From JBFMFB01 sp040752115 (GTDB lineage Bacteria > Pseudomonadota > Gammaproteobacteria > Burkholderiales > Sulfuricellaceae): DNA of 33,983 nucleotides. A program made the position numbers and the translations under genes. Shown here piece by piece: positions 7,824 to 15,643 of the stretch. How positions within the stretch are numbered: position 1 is the stretch's first letter; every line of letters starts with the position of its first letter. The DNA lies in assembly GCA_040752115.1 (NCBI GenBank), contig JBFMFB010000023.1, forward strand, positions 1 to 33,983, written 5' to 3'. The notes under the pieces were generated by a model. The model did no database searches, was not told the origin of the DNA, and worked only from the letters and a program-made list of their open reading frames with translations.

Positions 7824-9536
7824 ATGGATAATCTGATCGCGCCGTACGGCGGCAAGCTGGTCAATCCGATGGCTGAAAAGGTTCGTGCCCGGGAGCTGCG
7901 GCGCGAGGCGCTGCATCTGCCTTCGCTGGACCTCAACCGGCGGCAGATTTCGGATCTGGAAATGCTGCTCAACGGCGGATTTTCGCCGCTCACCCGCTTC
8001 ATGGGCCGCGCCGATTACGAGAGCGTGCTGGAGCGCATGCAGTTGGCCGACGGGACGTTCTGGCCGCTGCCGGTTACCCTCGATCTGCCGGACAAGGCCG
8101 CCGGCCTGCTGGAAGCCGGCGGCAGGGTCGCGCTGCGCGATCCGGAAGGATTCCTGCTGGCGGTATTGACGGTGGGGGAAGTGTGGCAGCCGGACAAGGC
8201 GCGCGAGGCCGAGGCGCTTTTCGGCACGACCGATCCGGCCCACCCCGGTGCCGGATACCTGATGCGCCAGGTCGGCAGCCACTACGTTTCCGGGCATCTG
8301 GAAGGGCTCTCGCTGCCGCAGCATTTCGATTACCCCATGCTGCGGCTTGCCCCCGAAGAGTTGCGCAGATCGTTCCTGCGCCGCGGCTGGCGGCGTGTGA
8401 TCGCCTACCAGGCGCACTTTCCGCCGCACCGCGCCCAATATGAATTTACCCGGCGCGCCGTCCTGGAGCGCGAGGCCAATCTGCTGATCCATGCGGTGAC
8501 GGCTGTCGATCCGGCCGACAGTCCGGATCATTTCACGCTGGTGCGCAGTTGCCAGGCGATCTTGCCGCGTTACCCGGCCGCGTCCGCAGACGTGGCGCTG
8601 CTGCCGATGTCGCGGCATCTGGAGAGGGCGAGGGGCGTCCTGCTCCGCGCCATCGTGGCGCGGAATTACGGCTGCACCCATCTGATCGTGGGGGGCGAGC
8701 AGGACGATTCCGGCGATCATCGCCGCGGCAGGGACGTGTCCGACTCCCGGGAATTCCAGCGCCTGTCGCAGCAGGCGGAGGCGGTGGGCGTGGAGCTGAT
8801 CCCTTTCCCGCGCATGGTTTACGTCGAGGAGCGCGTCCAGTACATGCCGCAGGAGGAGGCGCCGCCGGGCGCGAGAAGCCTGGTTCTGCCCGGCGCCGAA
8901 TTCCGCCGGCGCTTGGCGGAGGGGCTGGAAATTCCCGAGTGGCACAGTTATCCCGAAGTGGTCGCCGAGCTGCGCAAAACCCATCCTCCCCGCAGCCGGC
9001 AGGGATTCACCGTCTTCTTCACCGGTTTGTCGGGTTCCGGCAAATCCACTCTGGCCAAAGCGCTGATGGTCAAGCTGCAGGAAATAGGCGGGCGTCAGGT
9101 GACGCTGCTGGACGGCGATATCGTGCGCAAGCATCTGTCGAGCGAACTGGGTTTTTCCAGGGAGCACCGCGATATCAACATCCGCCGCATCGGCTTCGTC
9201 GCCAGCGAGATCACCAAGAATCGCGGCGCGGCGATCTGCGCCCCGATCGCTCCTTACGCGACGACGCGCCGGGCCGTGCGGGAAATGATCGAACCGCTCG
9301 GCGGGTTTTTCGAAATCCATGTTTCCACCCCGCTGGAAGTGTGCGAAAGCCGGGATTGCAAGGGGCTGTACGCCAAGGCGCGGGCGGGCATCATCAAGGA
9401 ATTCACCGGCATCAGCGATGCCTACGAAACGCCGGAGTCGCCGGAGCTGGCGCTGGATACTTCGGATATTTCAGTGGATGAGGCAGTGCAGCGCATCCTG
9501 CTGAAGCTGGAGCAGAAGGGGTATTTGAAAATCTAG
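7824..9536 (+). CDS. Two-domain APS kinase with degenerate ATP-sulfurylase domain
   Basis: The 570-aa protein fuses an ATP-sulfurylase-like N-terminal part (residues 1 to about 385) to a C-terminal APS kinase. The kinase half looks complete, with P-loop GLSGSGKST near residue 401, a DGD motif, FSREHRDINIRRIGF and KGLYAKARAG. It should convert APS and ATP to PAPS. In the N-terminal half the two catalytic motifs are altered: the site of QTRNPxHRAH reads QAHFPPHRAQ (about residue 195), and that of GRDHAGPG reads GGEQDDSG (about 290). This matches what I recall for the Thiobacillus denitrificans two-domain hexameric APS kinase, which lacks sulfurylase activity. The ATG at 7824 gives the family-typical opening (LIAPYGGKLV); 7809 is an in-frame alternative. 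The DHH gene ends one base upstream. Confidence 0.88.
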   Translation: MDNLIAPYGGKLVNPMAEKVRARELRREALHLPSLDLNRRQISDLEMLLNGGFSPLTRFMGRADYESVLERMQLADGTFWPLPVTLDLPDKAAGLLEAGGRVALRDPEGFLLAVLTVGEVWQPDKAREAEALFGTTDPAHPGAGYLMRQVGSHYVSGHLEGLSLPQHFDYPMLRLAPEELRRSFLRRGWRRVIAYQAHFPPHRAQYEFTRRAVLEREANLLIHAVTAVDPADSPDHFTLVRSCQAILPRYPAASADVALLPMSRHLERARGVLLRAIVARNYGCTHLIVGGEQDDSGDHRRGRDVSDSREFQRLSQQAEAVGVELIPFPRMVYVEERVQYMPQEEAPPGARSLVLPGAEFRRRLAEGLEIPEWHSYPEVVAELRKTHPPRSRQGFTVFFTGLSGSGKSTLAKALMVKLQEIGGRQVTLLDGDIVRKHLSSELGFSREHRDINIRRIGFVASEITKNRGAAICAPIAPYATTRRAVREMIEPLGGFFEIHVSTPLEVCESRDCKGLYAKARAGIIKEFTGISDAYETPESPELALDTSDISVDEAVQRILLKLEQKGYLKI

Positions 9537-9562
9537 TGTAGCGCTTCGTAATTCAAGGGAAC

Positions 9563-9590
9563 TGTAGGGGCGGCTAAAGTCGCCCCTACA
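9563..9590. repeat. TGTAGGGGCG palindrome, copy 1
   Basis: A perfect 10-bp inverted repeat, TGTAGGGGCG and CGCCCCTACA, surrounds an 8-base loop (GCTAAAGT). It sits 26 bp past the APS kinase stop, in the tail-to-tail gap before cobQ. No T-run follows on either strand, so it is not a textbook terminator, but it would form a strong RNA hairpin in both directions. A related element lies at 13177-13224. Confidence 0.75.
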
Positions 9591-9625
9591 TGACGCATGT
9601 TTCGGAATGCAAAAGTTCCAGGATA

Positions 9626-9702
9626 GTAGGCTGGGGTAAGCGTAGCGCACCCCAGCAGGAACAGCCGAATCGCTGGGGTTCGGTTTCCTCACCCCAGCCT
9701 AC
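9626..9702. repeat. GTAGG-TGGG inverted-repeat element, copy A (convergent junction)
   Basis: The arms GTAGGCTGGGGT (9626-9637) and ACCCCAGCCTAC (9691-9702) are perfect complements 53 bp apart, and further ACCCCAGC / GCTGGGGT pieces lie inside. It fills the end of the convergent gap between the APS kinase gene and cobQ, ending 8 bp before the cobQ stop. Related elements occur at 20237-20326 and 25227-25405, also between convergent genes. It may act as a bidirectional transcription end, but this is inferred from position. Confidence 0.75.
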
Positions 9703-9710
9703 CTGAAAAT

Positions 9711-11168
9711 CTAACAGCCGAGCATCTCCCCGAATTTTTGCCAATTCAGATGCCGTTCCACCGCATCGGCCATTCGCGCTATCCCCTGTTCGCGCAAAGC
9801 CTCGTAATCCGGTGTTTCTGCCGCCTCCAGCCCTGTCCAGCGGAGCAGGGCGGCACACGCTTCGCGACGGTCGAACAGCCCGTGCAGGTAGGTGCCGAGG
9901 ATTTGGCCATCCGCTGACAGGGCACCATCGCTTCGTCCCTTCAGGCATACGGCCGGGCGGTCCAGGGCGGGCCCGCTGCTGATGCCGGCATGAATTTCGT
10001 AGCCGCTGACGGCGGCCCCATCCAGTGCCAGTGCGCCGCTTTCCCGGCGCAACTGTTTTTCCGGTTTCAATTCGGTTTCCATCTCCAGCAGGCCCAGCCC
10101 CTCGCTGCTGCCGGCATCGCCTTCCAGCCCGGTCGGATCATGAATGTTTTTCCCCAGCATCTGGAAGCCGCCGCAGATGCCGATGAGCTTGCCGCCATAG
10201 CGCAAGTGCCTAAGAATCGCCTCTTCCCAGCCGTTGGCACGAAGCCAGGCCAGGTCGGCGCGCACGTTTTTGCTGCCGGGGAGGACGATGAGATCGGCGG
10301 CGGGGATCGGTTCCTGGGCGCAGACAAAACGCAACGCAACGCCGGGGTGCAGGCGGAGCGGGTCAAAATCGGTGTGGTTGCTGATGCGGGGCAGCAACGG
10401 CACGACCACCCGCAGACGGGTTTCCGTTTCGGCTGCGAACGTCAGTTGCCCGAGCCCGTCTTCGGCCTCCAGATGTAGTCCGTGCAAATAGGGCAGCACG
10501 CCGAGAACCGGGACGCCGGTGCGCTGTTCCAGCCAGTCCAGCCCGGGCTGCAGCAGCCCGATGTCGCCGCGGAAGCGGTTGATGACAAAACCGCGAATCC
10601 GCCTCCGCTCGGAAGAGGACAGCAGTTCCAGCGTCCCGATCAATTGGGCGAATACGCCGCCGCGGTCGATGTCCGCCACCAGCAGCACCGGGCAGTCCGC
10701 CGCCTCGGCGAAACCCATGTTGGCAATGTCGCGGTCGCGCAGGTTGATTTCTGCCGGGCTGCCGGCGCCTTCCACCACAATGATTTCGTACTGGCGGGCA
10801 AGGCGTTGGTAGGATTCCAGCACCGCGCCCAGGAGCTGCGGCTTGTGTTCGTGGTAGCGGCGCGCATCCATGTCCGTCAGGGCTCTGCCGTGGACAATCA
10901 CCTGGGCGGCGATGTCGGTATTCGGCTTCAGCAATACCGGGTTCATGTCGGTATGCGGCATCAGGCCGCAAGCCTGGGCCTGTACCGCCTGGGCGCGCCC
11001 GATCTCGCCGCCGTCCGCCGTTACCGCGCTGTTCAATGCCATATTCTGCGGCTTGAACGGCGCCACGCGCCGGCCCCGGCGATGCAGCACGCGGCATATG
11101 CCGGTCACCAGCGCGCTTTTGCCGGCATCGGATGAGGTGCCCTGAATCATCAAGGTTTTGACGGACAT
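9711..11168 (-). CDS. cobQ: Cobyric acid synthase (CobQ/CbiP)
   Basis: This is a glutamine-dependent amidotransferase that amidates four carboxyl side chains of adenosylcobyrinic acid a,c-diamide, giving adenosylcobyric acid in the cytoplasm. The 485-aa product has the usual length. An N-terminal dethiobiotin-synthetase-like ATP domain (GTSSDAGKS, residues 10-18; KPQNMALNS) precedes a class I glutaminase domain. That domain has the nucleophile cysteine in GICGGFQMLG near residue 333 and a histidine in GTYLHGLF near 427. The ATG at 11168 lies 19 bp inside the end of cobD, so the two are probably translationally coupled. It is the last gene of the cobalamin run and ends beside a palindromic repeat. 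Function is well supported by family motifs. Confidence 0.95.
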   Translation of the reverse strand: MSVKTLMIQGTSSDAGKSALVTGICRVLHRRGRRVAPFKPQNMALNSAVTADGGEIGRAQAVQAQACGLMPHTDMNPVLLKPNTDIAAQVIVHGRALTDMDARRYHEHKPQLLGAVLESYQRLARQYEIIVVEGAGSPAEINLRDRDIANMGFAEAADCPVLLVADIDRGGVFAQLIGTLELLSSSERRRIRGFVINRFRGDIGLLQPGLDWLEQRTGVPVLGVLPYLHGLHLEAEDGLGQLTFAAETETRLRVVVPLLPRISNHTDFDPLRLHPGVALRFVCAQEPIPAADLIVLPGSKNVRADLAWLRANGWEEAILRHLRYGGKLIGICGGFQMLGKNIHDPTGLEGDAGSSEGLGLLEMETELKPEKQLRRESGALALDGAAVSGYEIHAGISSGPALDRPAVCLKGRSDGALSADGQILGTYLHGLFDRREACAALLRWTGLEAAETPDYEALREQGIARMADAVERHLNWQKFGEMLGC

Positions 11169-12187
11169 GGCGGGATAGTCTCCTCAATAATGTTTTGCAA
11201 CGCCGTCTCCAGCCGCTGCCATTCTGCTTCTTTACCCGGCAGGCCGAAACGCAGGCTTGAGGGCTCGGCGAAATGGCGCGTCAGGATACCGCGCATGGCA
11301 AGCTGGTGGTGTATTGCCGCCGCATGCGGTGTGCGGGCCCACTGGAAAAGCGCCGTCCCGCCATGGGGAGAAAGGTGGTGCCGGGCAAGCAGGCAGGCCA
11401 GCCGTTCCCCCGCCCGGATCAAGCGTTCCCGTCCGGTTTTCTGCCATTGGGAATCCTCCAGGGCCAGCCGCGCCACCAGCCGCGCGGGGCCAGCCACCGG
11501 CCATGGCCCGAGCCGGTCTTCCAGTTTCCTCAGCAGCTCCGCCCATGCCAGGACGAACCCTGTTCGCGCACCGGCCAGCCCGAAAAACTTGCCGACAGAG
11601 CGCAGCACCACCAGCCCCGGAATTCCCGCATATCCCGCAATGCTGAATTCGGGAGTGGCGTCCATGAACGCTTCGTCCACCACCAGCCAGCCGCCGCGGG
11701 TCGCCAGCCGTCCATGCCAGCGCAGCAGGGTTGCCGGGTCAAAGGTTTCCCCGGTAGGGTTGTTGGGGTTGACCAGCACCAGCACGTCAAGCAGGTCGAG
11801 CCGGGATTCGATGCCGTCCGCGGTCATGGAGGTCACGGCATGGCCGCTCTGTTCCCAGGCGCGGGCATGCTCCCCGTAACTTGGCGTCAACACCCCGGCG
11901 CGACTGCGCGGACGCAGCATGGGCAGCAACTGGATCGCAGCCTGCGACCCGGCCACCGGCAGCAGCGCCTTGCAGCCGTAATAGCTTCCGGCGGCTTCAA
12001 TCAGGCCGTCGCAGGGTTCCGGCAGGCGGCGCCAGCACGCCTGCGGCAGGGCTGGCACCGGCCAGCCGATGGGGTTGATGCCGGTGGAAAGGTCAAGCCA
12101 TTGCTTGACCGGAATGCCGTAGCGAAGCGACGCCTCGCGGAGGTTTCCGCCGTGCTCAAGCAAGTGCCCACCCCACGATAAGCGCAA
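11150..12187 (-). CDS. cobD: L-threonine-O-3-phosphate decarboxylase (CobD), TTG start
   Basis: This is a PLP enzyme of the class I aminotransferase fold. It makes (R)-1-amino-2-propanol O-2-phosphate, which CbiB attaches to cobyric acid. The 345-aa product shows HGGNLREASLRYGIP and WLDLSTGINPIGWP at the N-terminus, NPNNPTG in the middle, VVDEAFMD, and the PLP-lysine segment RSVGKFFGLAGAR. No ATG is available near the conserved N-terminus. The best start is TTG at 12185-12187, which lies within the last 32 bp of cbiB and suggests coupled translation. It overlaps cobQ by 19 bp at the other end. The aminotransferase family also includes histidinol-phosphate aminotransferase, but the neighbours and N-terminal motifs favour CobD. 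Confidence 0.9.
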   Translation of the reverse strand: MRLSWGGHLLEHGGNLREASLRYGIPVKQWLDLSTGINPIGWPVPALPQACWRRLPEPCDGLIEAAGSYYGCKALLPVAGSQAAIQLLPMLRPRSRAGVLTPSYGEHARAWEQSGHAVTSMTADGIESRLDLLDVLVLVNPNNPTGETFDPATLLRWHGRLATRGGWLVVDEAFMDATPEFSIAGYAGIPGLVVLRSVGKFFGLAGARTGFVLAWAELLRKLEDRLGPWPVAGPARLVARLALEDSQWQKTGRERLIRAGERLACLLARHHLSPHGGTALFQWARTPHAAAIHHQLAMRGILTRHFAEPSSLRFGLPGKEAEWQRLETALQNIIEETIPPCPSKP

Positions 12188-13097
12188 CCGCCAACCACAG
12201 CCATATACCGCGCCGCATCAGGGAAGCCGCCCTGGCGATATCGGCTGGCACGACCTCCCGCCCTTCGCCCAACACCGGGCGCATTTCCGGGCGGCCTTGA
12301 TAAATTGCCGGGCCGCCCAGCCGCAGCAACAATGCTCCCGCTCCCGCTGCCATCACCGGCCCGGCATTGGGGCTTTCCCAGCCCCGGGCCTGAGTGCGCC
12401 AGCAGCGCCATGCCGACCGGCTACGACCAAGCAGTGTGTAGGTCAGCGCAGTCAGCCTGGCGGGAACCCAGTTGAGCGCATCGTCCAGGCGGGCGGCGGC
12501 CCAGCCGAAATCGCGGTAGCGGTCCGTCTTGTAGCCCCACATCGCGTCCAGGGTATTGGCGAGCCGGTACAGCACCGCGCCCGGCGCGCCGGCCACAAGG
12601 AACCAGAACAGGGCGCCGAGCACGGCATCGCAGCCGTTTTCCAGCACCGATTCCACTGCCGCACGGGCAACCGCGGCCTCGTCCATTTCCCCCGTATCCC
12701 GGCTTACCATCCGTCCCACCTTCTGCCGCGCCAGTTCCAGGTCGCCCGCATTCAGTGCGCGCCGGACTTCCGCGGCATGCTCTTCCAGGCTGGTTGCGCC
12801 TATGGCCAGATAAAGGAGCGGGATTGTCAGCGTCCAGGCCCATGCGTCGAGGCCGCGTTGTGCCGCATGCACCAGAAAGGCCGCTCCTGCCAGAGGCAGC
12901 AATACCGCCGCCGCGCCGCGCAGCCTGAGGAAGAAGGGCTGGGTTGCAGCGGGGCTGTAGAGGAAGGCTTCCATGCGCTGCGCCAGCCAGCCGAAACCGA
13001 CCAGCGGATGCCACCGCCGCGGCTCTCCCAACAGCCTGTCGAGCAGTACCGCCGCCAGCGCCATCAGCGCTGGCGAAAGAAAAGGGAAAAGCGTCAT
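12156..13097 (-). CDS. cbiB: Adenosylcobinamide-phosphate synthase (CbiB)
   Basis: This is an inner-membrane enzyme that joins aminopropanol phosphate to cobyric acid to form adenosylcobinamide phosphate. The 313-aa product has several hydrophobic segments and family motifs: LLDRLLGEPRRWHPLVGFG near the N-terminus, LEEHAAEVRRAL, GRMVSRDT, ESVLENGCDAVLGALFW, and YRLANTLDAMWGYK. The ATG at 13097 was preferred because a GGAG lies 12 bases upstream; a GTG at 13121 is in frame and possible. It is followed by cobD with a 32-bp overlap. A 174-bp gap holding a palindromic repeat separates it from cobS upstream, so it may have its own promoter or depend on read-through. Confidence 0.93.
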   Translation of the reverse strand: MTLFPFLSPALMALAAVLLDRLLGEPRRWHPLVGFGWLAQRMEAFLYSPAATQPFFLRLRGAAAVLLPLAGAAFLVHAAQRGLDAWAWTLTIPLLYLAIGATSLEEHAAEVRRALNAGDLELARQKVGRMVSRDTGEMDEAAVARAAVESVLENGCDAVLGALFWFLVAGAPGAVLYRLANTLDAMWGYKTDRYRDFGWAAARLDDALNWVPARLTALTYTLLGRSRSAWRCWRTQARGWESPNAGPVMAAGAGALLLRLGGPAIYQGRPEMRPVLGEGREVVPADIARAASLMRRGIWLWLAVALIVGWALA

Positions 13098-13176
13098 CGT
13101 CCGGCATCTCTCCAGAAACACATTGCAACGCTTTGATTGTTTGCGATATTTATCCGCAACGAAACAATGGGAACAC

Positions 13177-13224
13177 TGTAGGGGCGACTTCAGTCGCCCA
13201 TGGGCGGCTAAAGCCGCCTCTGCA
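13177..13224. repeat. TGTAGGGGCG palindrome family, copy 2 (double hairpin)
   Basis: The element begins with TGTAGGGGCGACT, like copy 1 at 9563. It holds two adjacent perfect hairpins: GGGCGACT / AGTCGCCC at 13182-13199 and GGCGGCT / AGCCGCC at 13203-13218. It lies in the gap between cobS and cbiB, two minus-strand genes, where it could attenuate transcription from the upstream cob genes. No T-run marks it as a true terminator. Confidence 0.7.
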
Positions 13225-13271
13225 AGAAAGTTTTCCTTTTTTCGCCATACGGCCAGAGGCCGATTACTGCG

Positions 13272-14003
13272 CTAACCCCGCAAAGCCAAAACCACCAGCA
13301 CCGCCACCTCGATCAGCTCGACGCTGGCCCCCAAGGTGTCGCCGGTCATGCCGCCGAGCCGGCGCAGCATCATGCGGCGCAGCACCACCCAGCCTGCGGC
13401 GGCGGCCAGCAATGCGGCCAGGCCGGATACCCCGGCGAACGATACCCCCGCTGCCACGGCAAGCAGCATCAAGGTTAAAGCCCGCCGCGGCAGGTGCTCC
13501 GCCAGCGTCGCCCCCATGCCGCCGGGACGCGCGCAGGGCGTGGCAAGCATCAGCCCGATCAACGCCGAGCGCCCCAGCAGCGGGGCGAGCAGCAGCGCCT
13601 GCCAGGCTGGTGCCCTTACCAGCGCAGCCAGCGCCGCGAATTTCAGCAGCAGCACCAGCACGATCGCCGATACCCCGGCGGGGCCGCTGCGGGGATCTTT
13701 CATGATGTCCAGCGTGCGCTGCCGGTCGCCGTGCCCGCCCACCCAGGCATCGGCGCTGTCGGCCAGGCCGTCCAGGTGCAGGCCGCCGGTGACGAGCGCC
13801 CACGCCGCTGTCAGCAGCGCCGCCTGGAGCAGCGGATCGGCGTGCCCGACCACGCGCTGCAAACCAGCCAGCAGCAGGCCGATCAGCAGCCCGACCAGGG
13901 GATAGGCCAGCGCCGAGCGGCCCCAGTCCGCCGGCTCCGGCGCGAAGCGCAGACGCAGGGGAATGCGGGTGAGGAACTGCAGGGCGAGCAGGAATGCTTT
14001 CAT
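13272..14003 (-). CDS. cobS: Adenosylcobinamide-GDP ribazoletransferase (CobS)
   Basis: This integral membrane enzyme joins adenosylcobinamide-GDP to alpha-ribazole (phosphate) in the last step of cobalamin nucleotide-loop assembly. The 243-aa product has the usual length and about six hydrophobic segments. It carries the signatures LQFLTRIPLRL at the N-terminus, GGLHLDGLADSADAW near residue 73 and MKDPRSGPAGV near residue 100. The ATG at 14003 overlaps the stop of a 25-codon reading frame that links it to cobT, so translation is probably coupled. Function is well supported by motifs and by the cobU and cobT neighbours. Confidence 0.95.
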   Translation of the reverse strand: MKAFLLALQFLTRIPLRLRFAPEPADWGRSALAYPLVGLLIGLLLAGLQRVVGHADPLLQAALLTAAWALVTGGLHLDGLADSADAWVGGHGDRQRTLDIMKDPRSGPAGVSAIVLVLLLKFAALAALVRAPAWQALLLAPLLGRSALIGLMLATPCARPGGMGATLAEHLPRRALTLMLLAVAAGVSFAGVSGLAALLAAAAGWVVLRRMMLRRLGGMTGDTLGASVELIEVAVLVVLALRG

Positions 14004-14077
14004 GGCCGCGGAGCGTCGTGACGGCGCAGCAGCGCAGCCGTTGTTGCCCGGTCAGTGCTGCTCTTGCCGTATGTCAT
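14000..14077 (-). CDS. Possible 25-codon linking minigene between cobT and cobS
   Basis: In the 70-bp spacer between cobT and cobS a reading frame starts at an ATG that overlaps the cobT stop (ATGA, 14074-14077). It ends at a TGA that overlaps the cobS ATG (ATGA, 14000-14003). The peptide begins MTYGKSSTDRATTAALL and matches no family I know. Exact 4-base overlaps at both ends suggest ribosomes could pass from cobT to cobS through it. It could also be the residue of a deleted gene, or chance. No ribosome-binding site of its own is visible. Confidence 0.35.
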   Translation of the reverse strand: MTYGKSSTDRATTAALLRRHDAPRP

Positions 14078-15120
14078 CGGCTCCCCGATACGCCGGCTTC
14101 GCCGAAGGTGGCCATCTGCCCGTGCAGCGCGGCGGCCAGGCGCAGGATCGGCAGGGCGACTGCCGCGCCGCTGCCTTCGCCCAGCCGCATCCCCATGTTC
14201 ACCAGCGGCCTGGCGCCAAGCGCTTCCGTCAGGTGGACATAGCCGGGTTCCGCCGAGGCATGGCCGTAAAAGAACCACGCTGCCGCATCGGGGCGCAGGC
14301 GCAAGGCCGCCAGCGCGGCGACGGTGGCGATGAAGCCGTCCACCAGCACTGGCAGTCCGGCCTGGGCGCAGGCGATGTAGGCGCCGGAGAGCGCGGCGAT
14401 CTCGAAGCCGCCGACGTGGCGCAATACCTCCAGTGGTGTGGTCATCGCGGCCCGGTGCAGCGCCAGCGCCTCCCCGATCACCCGCGCTTTGTGCGCCACC
14501 CCATCCGCGCTCAGGCCCGTGCCGGGCCCCGCGATTTCATGGGGTGCCTTGCCCAGCAAAGCGCAGGCAACCGCAGTCGCCGCCGAGGTGTTGGCGATGC
14601 CCATTTCGCCGCCGATGAACAACTGCGCGCCTTCCTTCTCCGCCCGTTCCACCGCGTCCCGCCCGGCCTGCATCGCCCCGGCCAGTTGTTCCTGCGTCAT
14701 GGCGGGCTGGCGGCGGAAGTTGGCGGTGCCGTTGCCCACCCGCTGGGAAACGACGCCCGGCAATGGCGCCGGCGGCATCGCGCTGCCCACATCCACGACT
14801 TCCAGGCCGGCCCCGAGGTTGCGCGCCAGCACGCTGATGGCCGCCCCGCCGCGGGCGAAATTGAGGATCATCTGCGCGGTCACTTCCTGGGGGAAAGCCG
14901 ATACCCCTTCCTCCGCCACGCCGTGATCCGCGGCGAATACCGTAATGTGCACCCGTTCCAGCGAGGGCTGCTGGGTTCCCTGCATCCCGGCGAGGCGGAT
15001 GGCGATCTCCTCCAGATAGCCGAGGGAACCGGGGGGCTTGGTCAATTGCGCCTGGCGCGCCTTCGCCGCTTCCAGCGCGGCAGGGTCCAAGGCTTTTGTC
15101 GGGGTTTTCAGCCAGTTCAT
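14074..15120 (-). CDS. cobT: Nicotinate-nucleotide--DMB phosphoribosyltransferase (CobT)
   Basis: This cytoplasmic enzyme transfers phosphoribose from nicotinate mononucleotide to dimethylbenzimidazole, activating the lower ligand of cobalamin. The 348-aa product has family motifs in order: LTKPPGSLGYLEE near residue 30, FAADHGVAEEGVSAFP near residue 65, GEMGIANTSAATA near 175, GGFEIAALSG, and MRLGEGSGAA near 313, where the glutamate is the expected general base. The ATG at 15120 overlaps the cobU stop by 4 bp (ATGA), and the gene ends by overlapping the start of a 25-codon frame leading to cobS. Function is well supported. Confidence 0.95.
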   Translation of the reverse strand: MNWLKTPTKALDPAALEAAKARQAQLTKPPGSLGYLEEIAIRLAGMQGTQQPSLERVHITVFAADHGVAEEGVSAFPQEVTAQMILNFARGGAAISVLARNLGAGLEVVDVGSAMPPAPLPGVVSQRVGNGTANFRRQPAMTQEQLAGAMQAGRDAVERAEKEGAQLFIGGEMGIANTSAATAVACALLGKAPHEIAGPGTGLSADGVAHKARVIGEALALHRAAMTTPLEVLRHVGGFEIAALSGAYIACAQAGLPVLVDGFIATVAALAALRLRPDAAAWFFYGHASAEPGYVHLTEALGARPLVNMGMRLGEGSGAAVALPILRLAAALHGQMATFGEAGVSGSR

Positions 15121-15635
15121 GTCGTCTCTTTTCCTTTCAATAGCAGGGGCAGCCCTGCTGCTACGAGTGTTACCCGGTCGCACAGGCGGGCCAGTTCCTG
15201 GTGCAGCCTGCCGGCTTCGTCGCAAAATCGCCGCGTCGCTTCTCCGAGGGGCACCACCCCCATGCCGACCTCGTTGCTGACCAGGATGATCCGCCCCGCC
15301 AGTTCGGGCAGGGCCTGAAGCAGCGCGGCGCGCTCGCGCTGAAAGAGTTCCTCGTCGGCGATCGCGTTGTTCAGCCACAGGGTCAGGCAATCCACCAGCA
15401 GGCAGCGATCCGGCTGTGCAGCGCGCTGAAGGGCGGCAGCAAGGCGTATCGGTTCCTCGACTACCGCCCACGCGGCGGGACGCCGCGCCGCGTGGTGGGC
15501 GATGCGCTCAGCCATCTCGGCATCGCCGGCGGTGGCGGTGGCGATATAGGTCACCGCCAGCCCGCTTTCCAGTGCCAGCGTTTCCGCCAGCGCGCTCTTG
15601 CCCGAGCGGGCACCGCCGAGAATCAGCTCTTTCAT
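15117..15635 (-). CDS. cobU: Adenosylcobinamide kinase / guanylyltransferase (CobU)
   Basis: This bifunctional enzyme phosphorylates adenosylcobinamide and then adds GMP to give adenosylcobinamide-GDP, the CobS substrate. The 172-aa product has the usual length, with P-loop GGARSGKS at residues 7-14, the YIATATAGDAEM segment, the HHAARRP region whose histidine is expected to carry GMP, LVDCLTLWLNN and VSNEVGMGVVP. The ATG at 15635 follows the btuB stop by 8 bp, and the stop overlaps the cobT start by 4 bp. This places it firmly in the riboswitch-led btuB-cobUTS operon. Confidence 0.95.
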   Translation of the reverse strand: MKELILGGARSGKSALAETLALESGLAVTYIATATAGDAEMAERIAHHAARRPAAWAVVEEPIRLAAALQRAAQPDRCLLVDCLTLWLNNAIADEELFQRERAALLQALPELAGRIILVSNEVGMGVVPLGEATRRFCDEAGRLHQELARLCDRVTLVAAGLPLLLKGKETT

Positions 15636-15643
15636 CCGTTTTT

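Noticed and set aside
7743..9320. A 525-codon open frame on the minus strand, opposite the APS kinase gene
   Set aside because: The plus strand encodes clear P-loop and APS kinase motifs; the antisense frame shows none and has shadow-type composition.
13098..13271. A second cobalamin riboswitch in front of cbiB
   Set aside because: The gap is only 174 bp, is largely taken by the double hairpin repeat, and shows no B12-box sequence.
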